Positions 1-11,836 of a DNA stretch of 64,000 bases are shown in pieces. Positions within the stretch are counted from its first letter, which is position 1; each line of letters starts with the position of its first letter. The DNA is taken from positions 1,057,501-1,121,500 of the forward strand of contig JAJGOT010000137.1 of assembly GCA_022457155.1 (NCBI GenBank). The letters are read 5' to 3'. The DNA is from Cladopsammia gracilis (lineage: Eukaryota > Cnidaria > Anthozoa > Scleractinia > Dendrophylliidae). The notes under the pieces were generated by a model. That model was given only the letters and a program-made list of their open reading frames with translations, did not search any database and was not told the origin of the DNA. The position numbers and the translations under genes were made by a program.

Positions 1-466
1 ATATTATTTCCATTGTTTTCTTTTGTGTCTATTTGACTGTTATACACTAACTGCTAGAAACTGTTTCACGGTCTAAGGAAAATCACTCTATCGATCTCTG
101 GCGTTTTGCCACTGTTGAAATTTACGCGTGCATATGGCTGGAAACTGGGGTCAATTCAATAAAACTTTCACAAGTGTAATTTATAAGTGTAGCAGCTATT
201 GTTTTCGACCTCTAAAACAATGGCTACATTTGTGAATTACACTTGTAAAAGATTTATTGAATTGACTCCAGATCTTTTCTCACAGCTCTTGGCAAGATCG
301 AATAACAGCATATGTGAGATACGTAAAGTGTCACTAAGTCTCCTTATGTTTTGACCAGCTATCTCGCATTGATGAGCCCTAAGGTGGGGGAGTGAAACAC
401 GAAACTTTGATTTTATTAACTGAGTTCATCACTAAATTGGATGTTGGCGACTGGTTAATATGAGTC
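1..466. other. Non-coding left flank
   Basis: No convincing coding sequence is seen. The stretch contains one foldback repeat (149-268). A short motif near 358-395 (CTATCTCGCA then TGATGAGCCCTAAGG) recurs near 48980-49010, so it is probably dispersed repeat DNA. Confidence 0.5.
149..268. repeat. Short foldback (MITE-like) repeat
   Basis: The left arm begins GGTCAATTCAATAAA and the right arm ends TTTATTGAATTGAC, its reverse complement. The arms continue inward for roughly 50 bp with few mismatches around a small central loop. There is no coding capacity. Confidence 0.7.
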
Positions 467-1438
467 TGGTGTTTTTCGAATGCATACTTCCGTGCCAGAT
501 AAATATAAAATATAATACACATTATGAAAGTGCGCTTAGGGGTTTTCACGTGGCAACCTCACATTGCAGCCATGTTTTCCATTTTTTGCATTTACGTTTT
601 ACCCTTCGCTTCGCGGTCAACAGAGTGGATTACGACGCGGCTTATGGATCATAGCTCAAATGCTGTGACTGAAAAGTCAGCAAAGCTTCACCTAAAACGT
701 TCAAAGTACAGGTAGACAGGTAAGGCAACACCGTTGTACTTCACGTCCGTGTTATCTAAAGATTTCTTACTGTATTTGTGCAATTATTTATGTAAACACA
801 CGTATGCGTTTTCATTTGAAAACAAACATTTCGCCTTCCGTCCACACGTAAACGCGATTTAAAAACGCACTGAAAACGGAGATTGTCAAAACTGCTGTCC
901 AAAGTGGAGATTTTTGAAAACGGAGATTTATCGTTTAAGTGTGAACAGTCACCTGAAAAAGGCATGACGTCAAATGTATCGCATTCTACTAGGCTTAAGG
1001 TGGCTCGCAGCTATTTAATGGCGCGGAGGCTCCCTTTTATAAATCGATTTTTCGGCATGTAAGCGTTAATATAACCGGAAAAGATCGAAGCTCCCAGCAA
1101 AAACTATAAGCAAAGAAAGAACAAGATGTTTATAGTGAGTAACTGAATTGAGAGCGAATGCTCGTAGAAAGATGATAACTAAACTTGTCCTTGCTATTTG
1201 TAGCTTTTTTTCGAATTTGCGTAACTTTACATTTTCGGATTTCCGGGATTCAACAACATAAAATAGAATGCAAGCGTCATTTTAAGCGCTCTTCCGATTA
1301 ATCGCTACTTTTCTGCATTTTCTACTTTAATAATTCCTATTTCTATGTTTGTATAGTCAGTTAGTGCAAGTGTATACGTTTGTAATAGATTTTTACATAC
1401 CATTGTAATTTAGTATTTTAACAGGGCTCCACTTAAAC

Positions 1439-1592
1439 TAGCCTGCGTAGCATGAAAAGAATATGGGTCATATGGGCGCGCGGCAAAAGGGGCGCGCGAG
1501 GGAGACACGCTCCTTTCCTCCTCGCGTGTCTCGCTCGCGCGCCCCTTTCGCCGCGCGCCCATATTCTTTTCATACGCCTGCTACGCAGGCTA
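1439..1592. mobile_element. TAGCCTGC-ended foldback element with 9-bp target duplication
   Basis: The ends are TAGCCTGCGTAGCATG and its complement CTACGCAGGCTA, around a GC-rich palindrome with repeated GCGCG blocks. Flanks are CACTTAAAC (1430-1438) and TACTTAAAC (1593-1601), a 9-bp duplication with one mismatch, as expected of Mutator-like elements. The same insertion is at 57649-57802 in copy B, so it predates the duplication. Elements at 16779-16927 and 62558-63567 have the same type of end. Confidence 0.75.
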
Positions 1593-3253
1593 TACTTAAA
1601 CTTGCTCAGCTAAATAGATGTCCCTGTATAAATATTGATTAAATTAAAAATAAATAAATAAACTCGGTGCATGGTGATGTTCAGCTATCGCACTATGCCA
1701 AACAAAAGGCACTCAGTGGTGAAGTCTTAATTTGGGAATACGATATTAAAAGGCTATTAAAAACAGGAATAGCCAATTTGGCTAGATGTACATCAGTCAA
1801 ACCTCTCTATACGGACCATAAAAGACAAATCAACGAAAACTGCAAATACCGTGAACGATCTATTGCGTAGCATTGGATCAGTACTCAGGACCGATCAAAC
1901 AATGTAAAAAAAGGCATTCTATTAGAAAAGGCACTACGGTTGGCCAGACCTGACGTGATCAGCGCTCAATACTAGAAAGCAGACGCAGACAGCTGAATCA
2001 GGCTCGTTGGCCTTCGTCAGTGCGCTGTAGCTGAAACATAATGAAAGTCGAATGCCCCCGCGGCACTTCACCTATCTCATATATGTAGCTAATCATTCTA
2101 GAAAGAGCTAAAAGGAAAAATTGCGCAACGGTCACGCCACAAACAATTGTGGCATTTGGCCAAAGAGCATCTTTACCTAAACTGATACATGTCAGTGCCA
2201 TGGGGAAAGAAACGGGTATTAGTTTACGTAAATATTAAAACTGGGGAGAGGGGAACAAGCACTAACCCCCTCTCCGTTCGCCTTTTTTTCGCCCTATATC
2301 CCACCAGAGAGCCTGCGAGATTTAGCCGAAAATCGGAAAATTGCAGCTCAGGAAAGACTTTTTAACTTTTATACTCTCATTTACTCCTTCGCTAATTTCA
2401 TATTCAACTCAAGCGACACAGCGCCACAATTTTGGCGCCTTTCGGTCTTTTCGTGCGGTTTGTGTCCCGGAGTGGGAGGGGGGGGGGGGGGGGTACTCCC
2501 TAAAATGGGCCCTAATTGCAAATAGGTCTCCGTCCCTTATTGATTGATTGATTGATTGCTGTCATTGTTGGTTCATAAAAAAGTATCGCGTGATATTTCC
2601 AGACGGACAACGTCATCCATCCAGCCGCACCTTCTAAAAGAATTCCCGTCCGCGTCTGTTTCAGACCTGCAAATCTGCAGCGCATCCTCGGTGTAAAAAC
2701 CTCACACAAATCTGCCAACGTACACTAAATCGCTTTACATCTTTTCTTCTTAAAACATCTCCGGAAGATACAGGTATGTTTATAGATTCTAAATAGTGAG
2801 ATTTTTAAAACGTAAAGGACGAACTCATGAGCAGCGTTTGAAAAGATGATCAATGTCGTATGTCGCAATCATCCTTCGTTTGTAATAATGAGGTGGCTGC
2901 AACACTCGCATTAGCCTGCGAATACAGCCGCCTCTCATCGCTCACAGCCTCTAGGGGCATTCGCGCTCTCTCGTCAGTTATGTTTCGTGGCTGTGATGGA
3001 ATCAACTTCTTACGATATTCAAAGAGTTGTGCTTGTCAGGTGAGAAATGCATCCAAGATTTGCACTGAGATCCGGGACTGAGATCAAGTTGCGACATCAA
3101 TGATTTATAGATCATATCAGAGCGCGTCATTGCTCTGTTTTCTATATCCGCAACGAGCTGTAACAGTCTTCAAAGACTTTTTAAATTCAATGTTATCGCT
3201 TTACACTTATTTATAACTAGCTTACAGGCTGTCGGTATTTTATTTTACGCAGT

Positions 3254-3705
3254 GGCTATTCGTACGGCACCCGTACGCGCGCAGACTTCAATTTGCTATT
3301 CGTACGGGAGACCAAAACCCGGGTACAAAACTTTCGACAATTTTCGATGTTATTCTTCACTTCGTATAACTAAACGAACATTTAATATTGTGGACCAACA
3401 AAAGTGAAGAATAACATCGAAAATTGACGAAAGTTTTGGACTCCCGTACGAATGGCCTGAATAGCAAATCGAAGTTGGCCGTACGGAAGTATTCTTTGAC
3501 GCGAAACATTTTTAAGTGTCAGGAAATGAGTGGCTCGCTTAGTATACAGAGACTCGGCGAAATCAACATCGCTTACCAGAAGCGCTTCGTAAAACTAAAC
3601 GAACATTTAATATTGTGGACCAACAAAAGCGAAAACAGTCGAAAGTTTTGGACTCCCGTATGAATAGCAAATCGAAGTCCGCGTACGGGTGCCGTACGAA
3701 TAGCC
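3254..3705. repeat. CGTACGG-rich inverted repeat
   Basis: The left end GGCTATTCGTACGGCACC is mirrored by GGTGCCGTACGAATAGCC at the right end. Internal inverted blocks (around 3340-3430) form a nested structure. It is present in both segmental copies (second copy about 59550-60003). Confidence 0.65.
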
Positions 3706-4207
3706 CGGGGGAATAGCCAAGTCACACTAACATTTATTTCCCGAGTGGGGACTGGGACCAAACAGTTTGAGTTGAGAAATCGGTGAGAAACAGTTTTTAC
3801 GAGTTTTATATTTCTTGTTGTTTCTTGCTCTGAAGTTCACAAGACAATTAACTAAACTTTCAGATGTGCACTCAGTTTCTCAGCTAATAAGTAAATTGTA
3901 TTTTAAAGGTTTATCCAGCTTGCTTTGTAGCAGTGGAAGGAATCAACATCACTTAGTAAGTTATCAGCTTTGTGTTTTGACTATAATCATCTCCTTCCAT
4001 ACTGCAGTATCAAACCTTATGTATTTATGTTAAAATTAAATATCACAGAAGTCAGAGTCCAGAAGGTTGCTGCATGAAAAATATAAAGCACATCTGACTT
4101 TCAATTCCTAGACATTTCTTGTTGCATAACTCAGATAATTGTTCATTTTATTCAATTTCGATTCTTAATATTTTTTGAGTCTTCCTTTCTAAATTATGTG
4201 ATTGTTA

Positions 4208-4466
4208 GGGAAAGTTCATTTAATATGACAAGGGGGGTGGATGAAGATATTGAGGGGGGGGGGGGCTCCGAAAATTTTTAGACACCCGAAGGGGGGCCTC
4301 TGAAAAAATTGTTGGGCTAGGAGGGGGGGGGGGTCTGAAATTTTTTCGACTACCAAGGGGAGGGCTCCTAAAAAATTGAACCGCTAGCGAGGGGGCTGCT
4401 ACAATTTCAAGCTTCGAGTTTCAATATTTTTATCCCCCCCCCTTGTCATAATAAATGAACTTTCCC
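4208..4466. mobile_element. PIF/Harbinger-like MITE, TTA target duplication
   Basis: The terminal inverted repeats begin GGGAAAGTTCATTTA and end with TAAATGAACTTTCCC. TTA flanks both ends (4205-4207, 4467-4469). Copy B has an uninterrupted GATTGTTGGAGCC at 60498-60510, a natural empty site. A 3-bp TTA/TAA duplication is the hallmark of PIF/Harbinger. The interior is four G-rich blocks, non-coding. Confidence 0.8.
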
Positions 4467-4488
4467 TTAGAGCCACAATAACACGTTT

Positions 4489-5160
4489 AGAATAGAAAAA
4501 TAGAATAGAATAGAAAAACTTTATTTACCCATGGTGACTTTGTCAAAAATTACAAATAATTGCACTTTTGTTTTTCACAAAAGCCGTGAAAATATATAAC
4601 TACATATACTAATTACAATATTTTACATCAGTATATTAACTATGAATAAAATAAGTATTTCGGTTAAAACAGAGCAATAATTCGGAAAAATACTAAAATT
4701 CAATAGGGAGATTGAGAGATGCTAGTTTGTTTTTGAATGCACTCGCAGACTTTTCAGATTTTATCTCTTCTGGTAATAAATTCCAAACTTTCGCTCCGGT
4801 GTATGCAAAGCTTTTTCGGTAGTAATCAGTTTTAGCTACCGGTAAAGCTAAATTGTAACTAGAAATCCTTAGATTATAAGTCGAACGCCCGATGTTATTC
4901 GTAAAAATATTCTGTGAATAGGCTGGTGCCATGCCATTTATAATTTTAAACATCATAAGCGCTTTTTGCTTATTTCTTCTTTCTTTAAGGCTAGTCCAAC
5001 CTAAGCTACTTAATAATACATCTATTGAAGTCCTGAACTCGGCACCGGATATAACCCGTGCAGCACGATTTTGTAGTTTTTGCAACCTACTGGTGAGGTG
5101 CTTGCTAATGTTGTCCCACACAATACTACAATAATCAAAATACGGCTCAACAATTTGAGC
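4489..5160 (-). mobile_element. 5'-truncated non-LTR retrotransposon (LINE), C-terminal part of reverse transcriptase ORF
   Basis: The minus-strand open frame, down to a stop at 4693-4695, encodes the region after the RT catalytic core: EPYFDYCSIVWDNI, then LQKLQNRAARVISG, and near the end YTGAKVWNLLPEEIKS. These motifs are typical of the C-terminal part of jockey/CR1/L2-type polyproteins. The 3' end is an AATAG-type microsatellite (4489-4515), as in L2/CR1 tails. The 5' end is truncated near 5160. Copy B has the unoccupied site CACGTTTGGCTGTG at about 60519-60532, so this insertion postdates the duplication. It lacks the endonuclease and RT active site, so it is dead. Confidence 0.85.
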
Positions 5161-5470
5161 TTGGCTGTGTTTAGAGATAAACAAATTTCAGAGCTCTGCT
5201 TACGCACTTGACAATGTTTTGTATAAGTTCTAATAGTTGCCGTTTTGAGCGGCTAACCGGAATTCAAAAACTGTGAAAGACAAAGTTGTAAATTGTTGGA
5301 AAGACAACATGGAACTTGTATAAAACTTTGTCAAGCTGTGGCTTAGTTTGGTGCCCAACGCTGCAAATTAAATAAAAATAATATTATGCATTTTATATTA
5401 TTGTTTAACCCATTGACTCCTAAAGAATTTTGAGAAAATGGCAATTTGAAGCCATTAATGCTGCCTTTTG

Positions 5471-7033
5471 ATTGCTGTGATGACCATGTGATGACGTAAA
5501 TCATGGTAAATAAGAGTCCACACCGCGGAAAACCTGTGTAAATTTGTTTTTTACAACAATATTTAGAAAAAAAAATGAAAAATCGAAGTCTTGTTACAAA
5601 CGTGACAGCAAAGAAAGAGCAAGTGTTGTCTATAACTTTCTCGCAATCTGATTGTTTTTTTTTTCAAGCGCGCGTGATGTTAGCGTCAGCACCGTTGTCT
5701 GGACTCTCATTTACCACTCACGTCGACCAATCAGATTGCGAGTTTAGTGGCTATTGTGGTAAAAATAATTTTTTCAGTTTCTCAGCCAACATGTAAATTG
5801 TATTTTCAATGTTTGTTCTACATTGTAGCTGCATCAAAGTGCTGCTTAACTTTCTCTCTGGTTTTCGTGCCTGTGGTCAGGAATCAACATTTTTGACTAT
5901 ATAATCACAATATAGTTTAATTATAATCATGGCAGTTTTGAGAACATTCTGACTCTCATTCATCCCGCCTTTCCATTTATACTGCAGAATCAAACCTGTA
6001 TGTATACCGGTTGTTGATATTAAATATCAGAGAAGTCAGAAGGTTGCTGCATAAAATACAAAGCACGCACTCTCTGCATCCGACTTTCTTGCAAGAGGCA
6101 ATTTATTTATTTCCAGGGAGCAAGGTTGACCTCCCCTGTACTGTACTTGAAATAATTGATGAATTGATGAAATTGGCAGCCTTTATTGGAAGTCTTTATT
6201 TATTAGTACTTTTATTAATTATTTCTAAAATTGATTTTGCAACCCAAAACTTTTGGCTCCGAAAATCTGTCCACGTCGAGTTTTTCATTTAATTTATTTA
6301 CCCCGGTGACACAGCTAAAATTCAACTTTAATATATATGGATCTGCCCCTCAAGTGATATACCATGTACTTTTGAGTGAAGAATCTTTTTATTTAGAGCA
6401 TTTCATATTCACAAGTTGGTTCATGAAGGAGCCTTTGATTTATGCAGTGCACAAATGACAATGTATCCTTCACAGGAAAAAACTTCCTCAATTTAATTTT
6501 TATTGTTTATATATTTTGACACATTTTCTCATTTTATTTACACACGTTTTTCAGGAATTCAGTCGGCAAGTGACACTTTGTAATACAGTTGTGTAACAGT
6601 TTAAAAACAAAGGTAAGTGATTAATATATTCCTGTGTCATTAAAAGCTGTAGAATAATGTTTTCTACTTCACTGTAAAACTATGAAAGCCATCAATCTGC
6701 AGAATATGTCACCCAAACTGACATTACAGCTGCCCTAGCTGTTTAGTTAGTTCACGTAAAAACATTGAGGACAAAATAGAAACCTTCTGAACAAAATCAA
6801 CAGCTACTGAGTAATTGAAAGGGTCGGAGCATAACCATACTATGTCGAATTTTAGGACTTTTTTATTTTTTCGCACTCAGTTTGCCCCATTTTTGGCATG
6901 TGATGTACAAATTAATTGCAAAACATTGTTCAGAATTTTTTATGCTGGTTTTTTTCTGCCGTTTTAGAGAAACAACGTATGCAAAAAAATATATAATTTT
7001 ACAGTAACAGATCTTGATTATGAATTCAAATAA
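5471..7033. other. Non-coding region with a diverged copy of part of the duplication
   Basis: No gene is recognised. Part of it (5760-6110) resembles 3870-4110. Around 6550-6612 a stretch ends AACAAAG then GTAAGTG, a good splice donor, so it could be a 5' untranslated exon, but nothing confirms it. Confidence 0.4.
5760..6110. repeat. Diverged tandem copy of a segment of the duplication
   Basis: Blocks such as GTTTCTCAGC, AAATTGTATTTT, CATACTGCAG-like and AGAAGGTTGCTGCAT occur here in the same order as at 3870-4110 and 60160-60400. A further piece is near 63805-63910. The block has therefore been copied at least four times in the window. Confidence 0.6.
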
Positions 7034-7040
7034 ATTTTAC

Positions 7041-8857
7041 CACAGGAAACCCAAGCGTAATGTTTGCATATTAATGATATTTGAAAATATAAAACATTGT
7101 ATGGAGTTTCGAATTCAACGTTTTAAGCAATATATAAAATCAAAATTGCTGAATAAAATCGTTGAAACATTTACTGGTGTTGCATTCTATCTTTATACAG
7201 TGTTTCTATGCTATTTGAACGATGTTTAGTCCATTTATCTTACCTTCTATAATATAATGGAAAGGAAGGAGAGTTCAGTCGCTTTCGGTGTTCGACACGT
7301 GTCCACAAATGGCTCATTTTTCGCACAAAAATAGGTGCTGCTCCCATTCTGACTGGTCGTCCTCACAGTAGAATAACGTTAAATTGCATTTCTTCGAACA
7401 ACTTGAACATCCCTTGTTGATTATGACGAACAAGCCGCTCCACAAAATCACATAGCACTGCAAAATAGGCGCCAGAGAGCGTGAAGAACGGAAGAGACCA
7501 CGGATGCACGGTCAACACTGGGTACCAGAGTAAAATCAAACCCCACAGGGAAAGGAACGTTCAATTTTGTCAACCTGTCATTTTTGTTGCGCCTACCACC
7601 CGGTGAGGACCAAGTTGTCACTCTGCTCATCATGCTTTCGACATTAAAACGGCCTCTTGAAGAGGAGGAGACAAGGAAGAAAAGATGGAAAACGGACCGT
7701 GTATCTGTTTCCTTCTTTACGTCTATTAGAAATTGGTAAGTAAAACATTTACCAACATTTACATTTACATTGAGCTCGGTTCAGCTCTTCCCGCAGCTCT
7801 TACGCTTTTGCAAGACATTAAATTTTTTCTTTATGTAATAAGGGCCTGGTCGCACTACAGTCAAAAACAAAAATTATCCCGTGCAAAAATCGAGGAAAAC
7901 AAAAGAAACCGTTCCGGTGGGACACGCTTTTTGTAGAATGTGTTTGTTTTTATGTCATAACACGCAAATATAATCTGCCAAATTAATTTCAGGCACCCAC
8001 GTGCAAATGTTTTTTTGTTTTACTGATATAGCATTTTAATTACCGATATAAAATTCCATTAATTTTTGTAAAGAAAAAGCACGCTTTTACCTCGAATAGC
8101 ATATGGCGTGTTTCACAACAGTGACAAAGCACAATTCAGTTGCACGGTTTACATTTTAACAAAAAAGTAAAAACAGTAAAATGTCAATTGACATTTTACC
8201 GTTTTTACTTTTTCCATCTTTTCTTCCTTGTCTCCTCCTCTTCAAGAGGCCGTTTTAATGTCGAAAGCATGATGAGCAGAGTGACAACTTGTAGGTGGTA
8301 GGCGCAACAAAAATGACAGGTTGACAAAATTGAACGTTCCCTTCCCTGTGGGGTTTGATTTTACTCTGGTACCCAGTGTTGACTGCGCATCCGTGGTCTC
8401 TTCCGTTCTTCACGCTCTCTGGCGCCTATTTTGCAGTGCTATGTGATTTTGTGGAGCGGCTTGTTCGTCATAATCAACAAGGAATGTTCAAGTTGTTCGA
8501 AGAAATGCAATTTAACGTTATTCTACTGTGAGGACGACCAGTCAGAATGGGAGCAGCACCTATTTTTGTGCGAAACATGAGCCATTTGTGGACACGTGTC
8601 GAACGCCGAAAGCGACCGAACTCTCCTTCCTTTTCCATTGTATTATACAAGGTAAGATAAATGGACTAAACATCGTTCAAATAGCGTACTAGAAACACTG
8701 TATAAAGATAGAATGCAACACCAGTAAATGTTTCAACGATTTTATTCAGCAATTTTGATTTTATATATTGCTTAAAACGTTGAATTCGAAACTCCATACA
8801 ATGTCTTATATTTTCAAATATCATTAATATGCAAACATTACGCTTGGGTTTCCTGTG
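7041..8857. mobile_element. 1.8-kb foldback element with about 650-bp arms
   Basis: The left arm (7041 to about 7690) is reverse-complementary to the right arm (about 8212-8857) over almost its whole length. The ends are CACAGGAAACCC and GGGTTTCCTGTG. ATTTTAC flanks both sides (7034-7040 and 8858-8864), a 7-bp direct repeat fitting a target duplication. The interior holds a small hairpin (about 8158-8215). No transposase is seen. Confidence 0.8.
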
Positions 8858-8864
8858 ATTTTAC

Positions 8865-9260
8865 AATCAATGGTCAGTTTATAACCTTTTATAAAATTTT
8901 AGAAAAATTTATAACTGACAGCCGACAGACTTTTTTTAAAATTTAACAATTTTTATTATGAATTTAGACTGACAGACTGAAATGACATTCACTCAGTACA
9001 CAGTCAGTCAGTACGTCATGTAATATCAAGCAAGTGTAATAACAGCAAGTGACATCACTCCTGGATTTTGTGGAAAGTGCGGATTATGTTCATCAAAATG
9101 AAATCCAGGAAAGCCAGAAATGACTGTGTCAGTGTGAAACAATCCTTGCTTTCCTGGCAATAATGTTTATTTTTTTGGTTGGTTTACATTCTTGCCAGGT
9201 AATTTTCTCTCTGGGTTTTGCAGTTTTTCCCTACACTGAAACCAATACAACTGAATTTGA
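8865..9260. other. Non-coding, no feature seen
   Basis: AT-rich DNA with CAGT-type short repeats near 8965-9020 and no coding sequence. Confidence 0.4.
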
Positions 9261-9264
9261 TTAA

Positions 9265-9832
9265 AGTGTCCCTATGATCAAATTTTTTATTTTCATTTTT
9301 TTACATTTTCGTGTACAATTAGACTTTCTTACTCATCTTGCCAAATTTCAATCCATTACGAACATCAGATATCAAGTCATTTTATTTTAACATTTACATT
9401 TTGTATTTCCGAGAATTTACTTCCGCCATTAATCAACCTTGTTTCAAGGCGTGGTTGCGAATGGGAGAAAGTGACGTCGGAGACTCAAGCGTACCTCACA
9501 GGTTGAAATTATAATAACGATCAGCACAGAAAATTGCACGGAGAACAAGTCCAAAGTTTTTGTTGCTTTTCGCATGATTTTCAATATTTATTGTTATTAT
9601 AATTTCAACCTGTGAGGTATGTTTGAGTCTTTGACGTCACTTTCTCCCATTCGCAACCAAGCCTTGGAACAAGGTTGATTAATGGCGGCCGTAATTTCTT
9701 GGAAATAAATGTTAAAATAAAATGACTTCTGATGTTTGTAATGAATTGAAATTTGGCAAGATGAGTAAGAAAGTCTAATTGTACACGAAAATGTAAAAAA
9801 ATGAAAATCAAAAATTTGATCACAGGGGCACT
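9265..9832. mobile_element. Palindromic element flanked by TTAA
   Basis: The two halves (9265 to about 9520 and about 9580-9832) are reverse complements. The termini are AGTGTCCCTATGATCAAA and TTTGATCACAGGGGCACT, with TTAA on both sides (9261-9264, 9833-9836). TTAA duplications are made by piggyBac and Kolobok transposases. The element is non-coding, so non-autonomous. The minus-strand open frame at 9605-9823 is a by-product. Confidence 0.8.
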
Positions 9833-10112
9833 TTAAGCTTTAGGCAGAGCATCTTGGCATTTTGATTAATCTGCACGTTACGTTTTGACATTACTTTTTA
9901 TTATACATATCATACATATCATATCAACACCTCCTTTCATTTACAACAATCCAGGAATTTGCCAAAGATGTTTATGAGGAAATGTTGAATACTTACTAGT
10001 CATTTTAATAAAAAAAAGCAGCAAGGTTAAACTACAGTAGCTGATGATACATTGGAGGAATTTATACATACATCTTACTTGAAAAAGAAAGAAACAAATC
10101 AAACAAAAAAAT

Positions 10113-11825
10113 TAGCTTGCATAGGAAGCATTCCTGTGCAAATGAATTTTTCCGCATTCTGGCGGCGCGAAAATTGGGGCGAGAGCAAAAAATTGGTGGA
10201 CGGGGTTGGGAGTGGGGAAGCGAGGGAACGCTTGCCTGCAAACCACAAAATTTTGAAAAACGCCCACCAATTTGTCACGGTTGATTTCATTCACCAATTG
10301 ACAGCTTGTCAACAAATTAGCCAATTACAGATTACCAGATGTAGAATTCGGTAAACGGTTGAAATCTCTTCACTGATTCATGGAATCAATAAACCTTCTC
10401 GCCATTTCAAAACAATGTTGACTTAAATTAGAAGAAATGTCCGTATATTTGCTTGCTTTGACTTATTGAATCCAACACTGGTTAACAGAACCGGTGAAAT
10501 AATTCCCGCTAATAAAAATATAACACAACAGCTACTCAGCTCAACTACTCAACACGCGACTGTCCCGCTAAGTTTGTTTACGGTTATATTTATATTTCAA
10601 GTTCAAAATTGATCTTAACTTTTCTCGCTATTTTCTGACTTTTCTATGGTACGAGCACTAATCAGTCAGCTTCATTTTATCTTATATTTTGCTGTGAGCA
10701 AAATAAAACTCGAATCGGTCCACAAATGCAAAATATTAATAGATCTTCTCACAAACGCCACGCCACTTGGAGCTTGCCGGATGTAGTCACTTTCAATTCA
10801 ATGCCGATAAAAACAAACAGCTGCCAAAATAGATCACTTTCAACTTTAAAATTTGGGATGAAATCGTGGAGTCAATTGGAGTCAATTAGGTTTTTGAGAA
10901 AGTCTAAACCTTAAATCACTGGATTTGGGTATTATTTGGCTTTTGACTTGCCGTTTTTGTATCGATCAAACCAATTTAAAATACGCATTACCAATGACTA
11001 TACAAACAGATATGAATGACAACAGTCAAACTATACCAAGCTTATACCACGATAATTTTTTTCAACGGGTCTACTCAAGTCTAAGAATAAGATTTCCTAT
11101 TATTAATAGAGGAATAAGGTACGTCTTGTTTTCTTTCCATGCCTTTACATTAAAGAGAGGAAATCCTTGTGTTACTTTGACTAAAATATGTCCTTTGTGT
11201 ATATCGTCCAAGCAATCCAGTTTTTCATTTAAATCGCACGCCGTCATCCCCATATAATTAACCTCTACCACTTGATCCCGAATTATGCTTTGCAATGGAG
11301 AAATAACACTGAATAATACTGGAATAGCCTGTACCTCCTTGCCTTTGACTTCGCACTCCACACATCATAACAAACAACTGAAAAACTCTTACCGAATCCT
11401 GTTGGCAATACGGCCATTAAATCTTTGCCGTTAAAAAGATGGCGCATTGCCCTTTCTTGTTCCGTTTTCAAAGTAAAAGGAAGCCCCGCTTTGCTTAGCT
11501 CCAATACAACTTCGTTCAAACACGTTTCAAAATCTTTCACATGTTCTCCGAGCTCCATTTTGATCTTTTATCCTTTGATCGCAAGTCACGCTCAAAATAT
11601 TTTGCGCGAAAATTTGATAGCTACTTGTCAAACCTGTCACTCAAGGCGACCACACCGCACCAATCAAGAGCCCCGTTTGTGGACGAACGGGTTTTTCAAA
11701 ATCGTGGGGTTCCCTCTCCTCCCCACTCCCACCTCCATCCTCCGATTTTTTGCTGTCGCCTCAATTTTCGTGCGGCCAGAATGCGGAAATATTCGTTCGT
11801 ACAGGAACGCTTGCTACGCAGACTA
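10113..11825. mobile_element. TIR element carrying a RecQ-like helicase fragment
   Basis: About 200-bp imperfect inverted arms occupy 10113 to about 10330 and about 11560-11825. The left end TAGCTTGCATAGGAAGC matches the complement of the right end, GCTTGCTACGCAGACTA. The arms are GC-rich with a shared GAGGGAACGC-type block, also found in the element at 62558-63567. The interior encodes a helicase fragment on the minus strand. The flanking A-runs make any target duplication unreadable. Which superfamily mobilises it cannot be decided here. Confidence 0.6.
11069..11558 (-). pseudogene. RecQ-like DNA helicase, N-terminal fragment (motifs I and Ia)
   Basis: The minus-strand frame from 11558 begins MELGEHVKDFETCL and contains VLPTGFGKSF, the Walker A motif of RecQ-type helicases, preceded by a TEQERAM/NGKDLM stretch fitting the N-terminal Q-motif region. 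A second frame (stop near 11071) contains VISPLQSIIRDQV, helicase motif Ia. The two frames are offset, joined either by an unrecognised intron starting at the GGTAAG after the Walker lysine or by a frameshift. The helicase stops soon after motif Ia: no DEAH box or motifs IV-VI follow. It is a captured or degraded fragment inside the TIR element, without expected activity. Confidence 0.65.
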
Positions 11826-11836
11826 AAAAAAGTTAT

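Larger units (their letters stand above)
467..5470. repeat. Segmental duplication, copy A
   Basis: This segment reappears in the same orientation at 49967-50679 plus 57341-61880, with scattered substitutions and small indels. Homology starts at a TTTTCGAATGCATAC block (about 474 and 49976). Several small open frames (for example 1667-1870 plus, 1998-2201 minus, 2860-3081 plus) exist in both copies, but this follows from recent duplication and is not evidence of coding function. No recognisable gene is seen inside. Copy A carries two insertions that copy B lacks (4208-4466 and 4489-5160). Confidence 0.85.

Noticed and set aside
1667..1870. 67-codon frame conserved at 57962-58165
   Set aside because: Identical context in the two segmental copies explains conservation; no excess of silent changes can be argued from one or two differences.
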